DNA of 11,673 nt. Origin: Bacilli bacterium (GTDB lineage Bacteria > Bacillota_I > Bacilli_A > ML615J-28 > CAG-698). Positions 5,107-11,673 of the stretch are shown in pieces. The position numbers and the translations under genes are program-made. Location: positions 1-11,673 of the forward strand of contig JAEEJT010000120.1 of assembly GCA_016282055.1 (NCBI GenBank). The letters run 5' to 3'. Each line of letters starts with the position of its first letter. The stretch's first letter is position 1. The notes below the pieces were generated by a model. The model was not told where the DNA came from. It ran no database searches and saw only the letters and a program-made list of their open reading frames with translations.

Positions 5107-7740
5107 ATGATAGATAATATAATAGTAGATAATGTTGAAAACTTAACTTATTGTATAAATAAAGTTAAAGAAGCTCAAAAAGAGTATGCAACATTTACAC
5201 AAGAACAAGTAGATTATATATTTTATAAAGCTAGTATAGCTGCAAATATGAATAGAATTCCTCTAGCTAAACTTGCTGTTAGTGAAACTGGAATGGGAAT
5301 TATTGAAGATAAAGTAATCAAAAACCATTTTGCTAGTGAATATATTTACAATAAATATAAAGATACTAAGACTTGTGGAGTTTTGGAAGAGAATAAGGAA
5401 TTTGGTTATACAAGAATTGCTGAACCTATTGGTTTAATTGCTGCTGTTATTCCAACAACTAATCCTACTTCAACTGCAATCTTTAAATGCTTACTTGCAT
5501 TAAAGACTAGAAATGGTATTATTATTAGTCCACATCCTAGAGCTAAAAAGTCTACAATTGAAGCTGCAAAAATTGTATTAGAGGCTGCTGTTAGTGCTGG
5601 TGCTCCTAAAAATATTATTTCTTGGATTGATGTACCTAACCTTGAATTATCAAATATGATAATGAAAGAATCTGATATAATTTTAGCAACAGGTGGACCT
5701 GGTATGGTTAAAGCTGCTTATTCAAGTGGTAAACCTGCATTAGGTGTTGGTGCTGGTAATACTCCTGCTATTATTTGTGAAAGTGCTGATGTTGTACTTG
5801 CTGTAAATTCAATAATTCATTCTAAGACATTTGATAATGGAATGATTTGTGCATCAGAACAATCAGTAATTATACTTGATAAAGTGTATGAAGCTTGTAA
5901 GAAAGAATTTAATAATAGAGGTTGTTATTTCTTAAATGAAGAAGAGAAGAATAAGGTAAGAAAAACTATTTTAATTAATGGTGCCTTAAATGCTAAGATT
6001 GTTGGTCAAAGTGCTTATCAAATAGCTAAACTTTCTGGATTTGATGTTCCAGAAGGAACTAAGATATTAATTGGTGAAGTTGAATCTGTTGATTTATCTG
6101 AAGAATTTGCACATGAGAAACTATCTCCAGTTCTTGCTATGTATAAAGTTAAGACATTAGATGAAGCATTTGATAAAGCTTCTAAATTAATAAGTGACGG
6201 TGGATTTGGTCATACTTCATCTATTTATTTAGATAGTAATAAAGATAGAGATATTATTAATAAATTTAGTAATACAATGAAGACTTGTAGAATACTTGTT
6301 AATACTCCATCTAGTCAAGGTGGTATTGGTGATATTTATAATTTTATGTTAACACCATCATTAACTTTAGGTTGTGGTTCTTGGGGTGGTAATAGTGTTT
6401 CTGAAAATATTGGAGTTAAACATTTATTAAACATAAAAACTGTTGCCGAAAGGAGAAATAATATGCTTTGGTTTAGAACACCTCAAAAAGTATATATGAA
6501 GAAAGGTTGTTTACCTGTTGCTTTAGATGAATTAAAGACTTGTTTAGATAAGAAACGTTGCTTTATCGTTACAGATACATTCTTATATAATAATGGTTAT
6601 ACAAAACCTATTACTGATAAATTGAATGAATTAGGTATTGTTTATACAACATTCTTTGATGTTAGTCCTGATCCAACACTTGCTTGTGCTAAAGAAGGAA
6701 CTAAACAAATGAATACATTCAAGCCTGATTGTATTATTGCTCTTGGCGGTGGATCTGCAATGGATGCTGCTAAGATTATGTGGGTAATGTATGAACATCC
6801 TGAAGTTGATTTTATGGATATGGCTATGAGATTCATGGATATTCGTAAACGTATATATACATTCCCTAAAATGGGAGAAAAAGCATACTTTATTGCTATA
6901 CCAACTTCAGCTGGTACAGGTAGTGAGGTTACTCCATTTGCTGTAATTACAGATGAAGCTACTGGTATTAAATATCCTTTAGCTGATTATGAATTATTAC
7001 CAAATATGGCTATAGTTGATGCTGATTTCCATATGACTGCTCCTAAAGGTTTAACTAGTGCATCTGGAATTGATGCTGTAAGTCATGATTTAGAAGCTTT
7101 AGCATCTGTTATGGCAACTGATTATACTGATGGACTTGCTATTCAATCTTTAAAGATGATTTTTGAATATTTACCTAGAGCTTATAATAATGGATGTAAT
7201 GATCCTGAAGCTAGAGAAAAAATGGCTAATGCTGCTACTATGGCTGGTATGGCATTTGCTAATGCTTTCTTAGGTGTATGTCATTCAATGGCTCATAAAC
7301 TTGGAGCATTCCATCATATTCCTCATGGGGTTGCTAATGCGTTAATGTTAGATGAAGTTATTAGATTTAATTCTTGTGATAAACCTATTAAGATGGGTAC
7401 ATTCCCTCAATATGCTTATCCTAATACTAAACATAAATATGCTATGGTTAGTGATAGCTTAGGCTTTGGTGGAAAGAATGATGATGAGAAAGTAAATAAT
7501 TTAATCAAGAAAATTGATGAATTAAAAGAATGTATTGGAATTAAGAAAACTATAAAAGACTATGTTCCAGATGAAAAAGACTTTTTAGATAGACTAGATG
7601 CTATGACTGAACAGGCATTTGATGATCAATGTACTGGTGCTAATTGCCGTTATCCTTTAATGAGTGAAATTAAACAAATGTATTTAAATGCTTATTATGG
7701 TAAAACTTTTGTAGAAAAAGATATGCCAAAAAATATTTAA
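5107..7740 (+). CDS. adhE: Bifunctional acetaldehyde-CoA/alcohol dehydrogenase
   Basis: Fermentative enzyme that reduces acetyl-CoA to acetaldehyde and then to ethanol, regenerating two NAD+. In other bacteria it assembles into cytoplasmic spirosome filaments. The 877 residues cover both domains. The aldehyde dehydrogenase domain (about 1-440) has PTTNPTST at 116-123, GVGAGNTP at 213-220, and FDNGMICASEQ at 242-252 with catalytic Cys248. The linker ends in AERRNNM at 447-453. The iron-dependent alcohol dehydrogenase domain (about 453-877) has the cofactor loop GGGSAMDAAK at 547-556 and PTSAGTGSE at 599-607. Its Fe ligands, by alignment to the family, are Asp656, His660, His726 and His740 (the last two in CHSMAH and IPHG). 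The ATG at 5107 is chosen because AAGGTG (5095-5100) lies 6 nt before it; the in-frame GTG at 5098 is part of that ribosome site. The gene leads an operon with the kinase and GNAT genes. It contains one AGG codon, at 6451, inside a strong internal Shine-Dalgarno. Confidence 0.97.
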   Translation: MIDNIIVDNVENLTYCINKVKEAQKEYATFTQEQVDYIFYKASIAANMNRIPLAKLAVSETGMGIIEDKVIKNHFASEYIYNKYKDTKTCGVLEENKEFGYTRIAEPIGLIAAVIPTTNPTSTAIFKCLLALKTRNGIIISPHPRAKKSTIEAAKIVLEAAVSAGAPKNIISWIDVPNLELSNMIMKESDIILATGGPGMVKAAYSSGKPALGVGAGNTPAIICESADVVLAVNSIIHSKTFDNGMICASEQSVIILDKVYEACKKEFNNRGCYFLNEEEKNKVRKTILINGALNAKIVGQSAYQIAKLSGFDVPEGTKILIGEVESVDLSEEFAHEKLSPVLAMYKVKTLDEAFDKASKLISDGGFGHTSSIYLDSNKDRDIINKFSNTMKTCRILVNTPSSQGGIGDIYNFMLTPSLTLGCGSWGGNSVSENIGVKHLLNIKTVAERRNNMLWFRTPQKVYMKKGCLPVALDELKTCLDKKRCFIVTDTFLYNNGYTKPITDKLNELGIVYTTFFDVSPDPTLACAKEGTKQMNTFKPDCIIALGGGSAMDAAKIMWVMYEHPEVDFMDMAMRFMDIRKRIYTFPKMGEKAYFIAIPTSAGTGSEVTPFAVITDEATGIKYPLADYELLPNMAIVDADFHMTAPKGLTSASGIDAVSHDLEALASVMATDYTDGLAIQSLKMIFEYLPRAYNNGCNDPEAREKMANAATMAGMAFANAFLGVCHSMAHKLGAFHHIPHGVANALMLDEVIRFNSCDKPIKMGTFPQYAYPNTKHKYAMVSDSLGFGGKNDDEKVNNLIKKIDELKECIGIKKTIKDYVPDEKDFLDRLDAMTEQAFDDQCTGANCRYPLMSEIKQMYLNAYYGKTFVEKDMPKNI
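6451..6465 (+). promoter_or_regulatory. Internal ribosome site and in-frame ATG at the AdhE domain boundary
   Basis: AGGAG at 6451-6455 stands 7 nt before an in-frame ATG at 6463-6465, which is Met453 of AdhE. Initiation here would give a 425-residue protein equal to the complete iron-dependent alcohol dehydrogenase domain. The AGG half of the motif is the only AGG Arg codon in adhE, where every other Arg codon is AGA or CGT. The encoded ERR-x-N-M segment is conserved in AdhE proteins, so protein constraint could explain part of the match. Real use is inference. Confidence 0.4.
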
Positions 7741-7750
7741 AGGTGATCAT

Positions 7751-8497
7751 ATGGATAAAAAAAATATTATTGCAGTAAGACCTAATAAAGTTGTTTATAG
7801 AGAAAATAATGATTGTATCAAAGTTTTTAATGATGATTTTGTAGTTAGTGATATTTTAAATGAGGCTTTAAATCAAGCTCGTGTTCAAGAGACTGATTTA
7901 AATATCCCTTGTATTAAATCTGTTAATATGATTGATGGTAAATGGGCTATTGTTAGTGAGTTTATTGAAGGTAAAACACTATTACAAATAGCAACAGAAG
8001 ATAACTCTAAGAAAAATGAATGTATTGAAAAATTAGTTGATGTACAAATTGAAATACTTAAACGTAAATGTCCATTATTAACTAAACTTAAAGATAAGAT
8101 GACAAGAAAGATTAATATGTCTAAAGTTGATAATAATACTAAATTTGAGTTATTAACTAGACTTAATAGTTTAGCAAAAGAAAATAAACTATGTCATGGT
8201 GATTTAAACTTATCTAATGTTATTTTAGGTAATGATGGAAAAATGTATGTTATAGATTGGGCCCACGCTACTCAAGGTGATGCTAGTGCAGATGTTGCTA
8301 GAAGCTATTTAAGATTTAAACTTGATAATGATGTTGAAGGAGCTGAGTATTATTTATCTTATTATTGCAAAAAAGTAGGAGTTAGTAAGATGAAAATTCA
8401 AAAGTGGATGCCTATTGTTGCTTGTAGTCAATCTGTTAAAGAAAAAGATGAAGAACAAGAATTATTATTGTCTTGGGTTAATGTTGTTGAATATTAG
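7751..8497 (+). CDS. APH-family phosphotransferase (small-molecule kinase), substrate unknown
   Basis: A 248-residue cytoplasmic protein with the aminoglycoside phosphotransferase/choline-kinase fold. The N-lobe has a candidate ATP-binding Lys24 (in KVF), Glu38 in the following helix, and the hinge SEFIEG at 69-74. The C-lobe has the Brenner catalytic motif CHGDLNLSNVI at 148-158, with catalytic Asp151 and Asn156, and VIDWAHA at 167-173, with Mg-binding Asp169. The downstream ADVARSYLRF at 180-189 is typical of a bacterial APH subgroup. Antibiotic resistance is only one role in this fold; others phosphorylate choline, ethanolamine, homoserine, sugars or nucleosides. At 248 residues it is on the short side, with a compact N-lobe. 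AGGTGAT (7741-7747) lies 3 nt before the ATG, and the gap to adhE is 10 nt, so it is cotranscribed. No resistance-associated neighbour or mobile element is present, which favours a metabolic or housekeeping substrate. Confidence 0.8.
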   Translation: MDKKNIIAVRPNKVVYRENNDCIKVFNDDFVVSDILNEALNQARVQETDLNIPCIKSVNMIDGKWAIVSEFIEGKTLLQIATEDNSKKNECIEKLVDVQIEILKRKCPLLTKLKDKMTRKINMSKVDNNTKFELLTRLNSLAKENKLCHGDLNLSNVILGNDGKMYVIDWAHATQGDASADVARSYLRFKLDNDVEGAEYYLSYYCKKVGVSKMKIQKWMPIVACSQSVKEKDEEQELLLSWVNVVEY

Positions 8498-8507
8498 GAG
8501 TTTTTAA

Positions 8508-9626
8508 ATGATTATAGTAAAGGAAGTAACAACTAAAAAACAAATTAAAGAATTCTTAGATTTTCCTTTAAATTTATATAATGGAAATAAATATTTTGTT
8601 CCACCTATTTATAGTGATGAAAAGAAAATATTTAGTAAGGACTATGTATATAGTGATACATGTAAAACTGTTTTTTACAACGCTTATCAAGATAATAAAA
8701 TTGTTGGTAGAATTTCAGCAATTATCCAAAATGCTAGTAATGAAAAATGGGATCAAAAAAGAGTAAGATTTACAAGATTTGATTCTATTGATAGTCAAGA
8801 TGTTGCTGATAGTTTATTTAACAAAGTTGAAGAATTTGCTAAAGAAAATGGTATGACTGAAATTGTTGGTCCTTTAGGTTATTCTGATTTAGAACGTGAA
8901 GGTTTATTGATTGAAGGATTTGATTATTTAAATACTTATGAAGAACAATATAACTATCCATATTATCAAAAGTTAATTGAAAATAATGGATATGAAAAAG
9001 AAGTAGATTGGATTGAACATAGATTAATGCCCGTAAAAGAAAAATCTGAAAGATTAATTTCTCTTGGTGATAAAATATTAGAGCATTATAAATTAAAGAT
9101 TGTTACTGGTCTTACTCCAAAACAATATATTAAAAAATATAAAGATCAATTCTTTGATATTCTTGATTTAACATATGATAAGATATATGGTACTGTACCA
9201 TTTACTGATAGTATGAAACAAATGATGATTGATAATTTTCAATTAATTATTAATATGAATTTATTTATTACTATCGTTGATGAAAATGATAAAATAGCTG
9301 CTTTTGCTTTAGCATTCCCTGCTATTGGTGAGGCTTTACAAAAAAGTAAAGGTCATTTTACTTTACCTTGTATTTTTAAATTACTAAAAGCTATAAAGCA
9401 TCCTAAACAAATGGATTTAGGTTTGATTGGTGTATTGCCTGAATATGAATCTAAAGGTGTTGCTGCATCTATGATAGGTAGAATTATTACAACAATGCTT
9501 GATAATAATATTGAATATGCTGAAACAAATTTAAATCTTGAAGATAATAAACATATTATTAATCAATGGAAGAATTTTGATTATATTCAGCATAAACGTA
9601 GAAGATGTTTTATAAAGAAAATCTAA
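8508..9626 (+). CDS. GNAT-fold acyltransferase family protein, two-part, function unknown
   Basis: A 372-residue protein of a widespread but poorly characterised bacterial family, resembling in layout the E. coli YghO-like proteins. The N-terminal part (about 1-175) begins with the family-type FLDFPLNLYNGNKYFVPP at 16-33, then an N-acetyltransferase-like strand DNKIVGRISA at 62-71. Next come the strongly conserved-looking GPLGYSDLEREGLL at 121-134 and NYPYY at 149-153. The C-terminal part (about 195-372) holds the more canonical GNAT core: GLIGVLPEYESKGVAASMI at 305-323, where ESKGVA at 314-319 corresponds to the acyl-CoA pyrophosphate loop (Q/RxxGxG/A), followed by a TNLNLEDN turn at 340-347. 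No signal peptide or membrane helix is seen. AGGAG (8496-8500) overlaps the kinase stop codon, 7 nt before the ATG, so it is tightly coupled. It is the last gene of the adhE operon. The acyl donor would be an acyl-CoA; the acceptor is unknown. Some members of related GNAT families act in lipid synthesis, but nothing here proves that. Confidence 0.75.
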   Translation: MIIVKEVTTKKQIKEFLDFPLNLYNGNKYFVPPIYSDEKKIFSKDYVYSDTCKTVFYNAYQDNKIVGRISAIIQNASNEKWDQKRVRFTRFDSIDSQDVADSLFNKVEEFAKENGMTEIVGPLGYSDLEREGLLIEGFDYLNTYEEQYNYPYYQKLIENNGYEKEVDWIEHRLMPVKEKSERLISLGDKILEHYKLKIVTGLTPKQYIKKYKDQFFDILDLTYDKIYGTVPFTDSMKQMMIDNFQLIINMNLFITIVDENDKIAAFALAFPAIGEALQKSKGHFTLPCIFKLLKAIKHPKQMDLGLIGVLPEYESKGVAASMIGRIITTMLDNNIEYAETNLNLEDNKHIINQWKNFDYIQHKRRRCFIKKI

Positions 9627-9652
9627 ACATAGTTTTATAACTATGTTTTTTT
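9625..9652 (+). terminator. Intrinsic terminator of the adhE operon
   Basis: A perfect 10-bp stem, AAACATAGTT (9625-9634) with AACTATGTTT (9639-9648), has the loop TTAT and a T tract to 9652. The stem begins on the second base of the TAA stop (9624-9626) of the GNAT gene. It is the first terminator after adhE, supporting a three-gene unit. Confidence 0.9.
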
Positions 9653-9662
9653 ATTTGTTATT

Positions 9663-9677
9663 ATTTATGGTATAATA
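9663..9677 (+). promoter_or_regulatory. Extended -10 promoter of the metalloprotease gene
   Basis: TATAAT at 9671-9676 is preceded by TGG, forming an extended -10. The 15-mer ATTTATGGTATAATA is identical to that before purB (251-265). No good -35 is seen, and the expected place overlaps the T tract of the preceding terminator. Transcription would start near 9683, only about 12 nt before the ATG and right at the ribosome site AGAGG (9684-9688). Confidence 0.7.
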
Positions 9678-9694
9678 ATATAAAGAGGTATAAT

Positions 9695-11155
9695 ATGAAG
9701 AGATATTTGTTAGTTTTACTTTTCTTTATGATATTTTTATTTATTGGTTGTAGTAAGAATGATTGTAATCATGATTACATTGAAGTTATTGATAAAGAAC
9801 CAACTTGTTTAGAAAATGGTCTTGCACATAAAGAAGGCAAAAAATGTGAATATAAATCTGAACAATATGAAATATCTTTAAAGGATAAAGAAGAAGTTTG
9901 TAAAAGTAATGAATTATTAGTTTGTGATGCAAACTTTAATAATAGATTATCTATTGATAATAATGGACTTTATGGATTATTACCTTCTATTGGTTTTCCT
10001 AAAGTTTTAGTTATTCCTATTAATCTTGATGATAATAATGCAACAAATGAAGTTCTTAATGATATTAATACCGTATTTAATTCAGAAAATAGTGAATTTG
10101 AATCTGTAAAATTATACTATAAAAAGAGTAGTTATGGTAAACTTGATTTAACTTTTGATATTTTAGATTGGTATAAGCCCTCTAATTCTGCATTTTATTA
10201 TTCAACGATTAAACAAAATAATATGGACGGATCTAAAATATTACTACTTGAAGCTTTAAATAGTTTAGATGATAAAATAGATTATAGTGATTATGATTAT
10301 GATAATGATGGTTATATTGATGGAGTTATTATGGTTTATAATAATGAAGTTGATCATGATTTTTATTGGGCATATGTTCAAGGTAGTATTGAAAATAAAT
10401 GGAATAATGAAAAGTTTGATAATTTATATATAAATTATTTTGGATTATTTGGATCTGAATTAATGTATAAAAATAATAACATAACAAGTGAAAAATATAT
10501 TCATGAAGTTGGGCATCTATTAGGTTTAGATGATTATTATAATTTAACTGATTCTAATAGAGAAAATAATAGTATGTTTTATACAACAATGATGGATTAT
10601 AATAATTCTGATTTACTTACTATTGATAAATTATTATTAGGTTGGATTAATCCTACTGTTATTAGTGGTAGTGGAGAAGTAGAATTGAATCTTTCATCAT
10701 TTGTATTAACTGGTAAATGTTTATTAATAACAAAAAATAATATTAATGATATATATAATGAATATTTCTTGATTGATTTTTATACATTAGATGGATTAAA
10801 TCAATATAAAAGTAATATCATAAGTAATGGTATAAATTATGGAGTTAGAATTATTCACGTTGATGCAACATTGAATAAAGAAATTAATAATTTATCTATT
10901 TATAAATCAAGATTGATAGAATCAATTTATAAATATAATAATACTGATACTAATCATAAGTTTTGTGAATTGTTAAGAAGTGACAACATTTCTTCAAACT
11001 TTTATATGAATTCATTATATAATGAAAATTCTCTTATATTTGGACTTGATAAGTATAAGGATTTTAAATTAAATGATGGAACAAATTTATTCTTTACTTT
11101 AAAAGTTGAAAGTTGTTCTATTGACGGTTGTAGTTTAACAATTACATTAAATTAA
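9695..11155 (+). CDS. Putative M6-family (immune inhibitor A-like) metalloprotease lipoprotein
   Basis: A 486-residue exported zinc protease. Residues 1-18 form a lipoprotein signal (Lys2-Arg3, a hydrophobic run, then LFIG before Cys19). The -3 residue is Phe rather than the usual Leu, so lipidation is likely but not textbook. Residues 24-60 hold one Cys/His segment (CNH..., PTC at 37-38, C51), like the PTC-x-x-x-GL modules repeated in many Bacillota surface proteins. The catalytic region has DYDNDGYIDG at 201-210, a Ca-loop-like motif usual just ahead of the M6 active site, then HEVGHLLGLDDYY at 270-282. There His270 and His274 are zinc ligands, Glu271 is the base and Asp280 the probable third ligand. 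MMDYNNSD at 299-306 is a likely Met-turn. The rest (about 320-486) is probably beta-rich. The substrate is unknown: extracellular protein degradation for nutrition or host interaction. The protein is very rich in Asn, Asp and Tyr. It is a single-gene unit with its own promoter and terminator. Confidence 0.8.
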   Translation: MKRYLLVLLFFMIFLFIGCSKNDCNHDYIEVIDKEPTCLENGLAHKEGKKCEYKSEQYEISLKDKEEVCKSNELLVCDANFNNRLSIDNNGLYGLLPSIGFPKVLVIPINLDDNNATNEVLNDINTVFNSENSEFESVKLYYKKSSYGKLDLTFDILDWYKPSNSAFYYSTIKQNNMDGSKILLLEALNSLDDKIDYSDYDYDNDGYIDGVIMVYNNEVDHDFYWAYVQGSIENKWNNEKFDNLYINYFGLFGSELMYKNNNITSEKYIHEVGHLLGLDDYYNLTDSNRENNSMFYTTMMDYNNSDLLTIDKLLLGWINPTVISGSGEVELNLSSFVLTGKCLLITKNNINDIYNEYFLIDFYTLDGLNQYKSNIISNGINYGVRIIHVDATLNKEINNLSIYKSRLIESIYKYNNTDTNHKFCELLRSDNISSNFYMNSLYNENSLIFGLDKYKDFKLNDGTNLFFTLKVESCSIDGCSLTITLN

Positions 11156-11190
11156 TCTTCTATTTATATAGAAGATTTTATTTTAATTTT
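11154..11190 (+). terminator. Intrinsic terminator of the metalloprotease gene
   Basis: A perfect 10-bp stem, AATCTTCTAT (11154-11163) with ATAGAAGATT (11168-11177), has the loop TTAT, followed by an interrupted T-rich stretch to 11190. The stem again starts inside the TAA stop (11153-11155). Confidence 0.85.
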
Positions 11191-11200
11191 ATATAAGTTA

Positions 11201-11209
11201 TGATAAAAT
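11201..11209 (+). promoter_or_regulatory. Extended -10 promoter of the last gene
   Basis: TGA then TAAAAT (11204-11209) gives an extended -10 with one mismatch. Transcription would start near 11216, within the ribosome site AGGTG (11216-11220), so the leader would be about 10 nt. No convincing -35 is visible, so this is a modest call. Confidence 0.45.
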
Positions 11210-11225
11210 AATTCTAGGTGAAATT

Positions 11226-11673
11226 ATGAGTAAACAAGAGATTATAATTTGTGATAATAAAATAAAAAAAGAGTTATTATTAAGTAATAATAGCTTTTTA
11301 AAAAGAAAGTTTTTTACACTTAATTCATTTTATGAGTTTTTATTTGGTAGTATAGAAGATAGTTCTATACTTTATATTATGGATAAATATAAATATAGCT
11401 ACTATGAAACTAAAGAGATCATTAAATATTTAATGTATGTTCATAGTAGTTTATCTAGTTTATATAATATAAAACTTGATCTAATGGATAATGGTTATAT
11501 AAAACTTAATAATAATAAAGATATATTATTAAATAATAGTGATATTATTTTTATTAATCAAAGTAAGAATAAAATTTTTAATGCGATTATTAAAGAATTA
11601 AATAATTATAATGTTAATATTATATATAAAGATTATAATAAGAATGAGTATAAACATACTATTAATAGGTTTA
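11226..11673 (+). CDS. Large protein, N-terminal fragment; possibly AddB-like helicase/PD-(D/E)XK nuclease subunit (runs off the right edge)
   Basis: The frame is open from the ATG at 11226 to the window end, 149 complete codons. AGGTG at 11216-11220 lies 5 nt before the ATG. No signal peptide is present; the protein starts MSKQEIIICDNKIKKELLL. The general pattern recalls the N-termini of AddB-like proteins of low-GC bacteria, which pair with AddA in double-strand break repair. That pattern is a short strand (EIIICDNKI), a polar stretch with KRKFFTLNSFYEFLFG at 27-42, helices with YIMDKYKYSYYETKEI, then a DIIFIN strand, an NVNIIYKD strand and YKHTINRF. No Walker motif or nuclease motif is reached before the edge, and the degenerate first domain of AddB lacks strong signatures anyway. 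The assignment is therefore by resemblance only, and another large cytoplasmic protein is possible. Base composition is even more A+T-rich than in the metabolic genes. Confidence 0.45.
   Translation, partial: MSKQEIIICDNKIKKELLLSNNSFLKRKFFTLNSFYEFLFGSIEDSSILYIMDKYKYSYYETKEIIKYLMYVHSSLSSLYNIKLDLMDNGYIKLNNNKDILLNNSDIIFINQSKNKIFNAIIKELNNYNVNIIYKDYNKNEYKHTINRF

Noticed and set aside
6642..6836. A 64-codon minus-strand frame inside adhE
   Set aside because: It is the antisense of a conserved alcohol dehydrogenase segment, with no ribosome site or promoter; a shadow of the real gene.
7751..8497. Aminoglycoside resistance gene
   Set aside because: The fold motifs are those of the APH superfamily in general. 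The gene sits in a metabolic operon with no mobile element, and its codon use matches its neighbours, so a resistance label is not supported.
8581..8766. A 61-codon plus-strand frame inside the GNAT gene
   Set aside because: It is an out-of-frame reading of a well-supported gene with no ribosome site.
1..11673. Defence system, prophage, transposon, CRISPR array, tRNA or rRNA
   Set aside because: No transposase, recombinase, nuclease-effector pair, regular repeat array or tRNA-like fold was seen; the genes are metabolic or secreted, with uniform composition.

Overview
The window is about 70% A+T with strong Shine-Dalgarno sites, short intergenic gaps and AT-rich intrinsic terminators. All eight complete genes read through in the standard bacterial code: Trp is always UGG, and the only UGA is the purA stop, which is followed in frame by UAA. 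This suggests a low-GC, small-genome Bacillota or Mycoplasmatota-type bacterium, such as an uncultured gut RF39-like or Erysipelotrichia-like lineage, that keeps the standard code. The lineage is inferred from composition and gene style, not from a marker gene.

Layout. (1) Positions 1-77, minus strand: the first 25 codons of a probable glutathione peroxidase, with a near-consensus promoter that lies inside a perfect 24-bp palindrome. (2) Positions 322-4571, plus strand: a purine nucleotide operon, purB-purA-guaA. It is driven by an extended -10 promoter, its leader carries a second, related palindrome, and it closes with a terminator. (3) Positions 4664-4987: an unrecognised three-helix membrane protein with its own promoter and terminator. 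(4) Positions 5107-9626: a three-gene operon of adhE (bifunctional acetaldehyde/alcohol dehydrogenase), an APH-family small-molecule kinase and a two-part GNAT-fold acyltransferase, with 10-bp gaps and a terminator only after the third gene. (5) Positions 9695-11155: a secreted M6-type metalloprotease lipoprotein as a single-gene unit. (6) Position 11226 to the window edge: the start of a large unfinished gene, tentatively an AddB-like helicase/PD-(D/E)XK nuclease.

How the genes work together. PurB and PurA convert IMP to AMP, and GuaA converts XMP to GMP. No de novo IMP genes and no guaB are visible, so this block fits salvage and interconversion. AdhE is the fermentative step that regenerates NAD+ by reducing acetyl-CoA to ethanol; the two genes after it have no assigned substrate. 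The peroxidase and the purine operon are divergent and share the palindrome core ATTGTnnACAAT, which could place both under one regulator.

Most of the window is ordinary metabolism. I see no defence system, mobile element, CRISPR array, tRNA or rRNA. The observations most worth checking are the paired palindromes, an apparent internal translation start inside adhE that would make a free alcohol dehydrogenase domain, and the unexplained adhE-kinase-GNAT operon.
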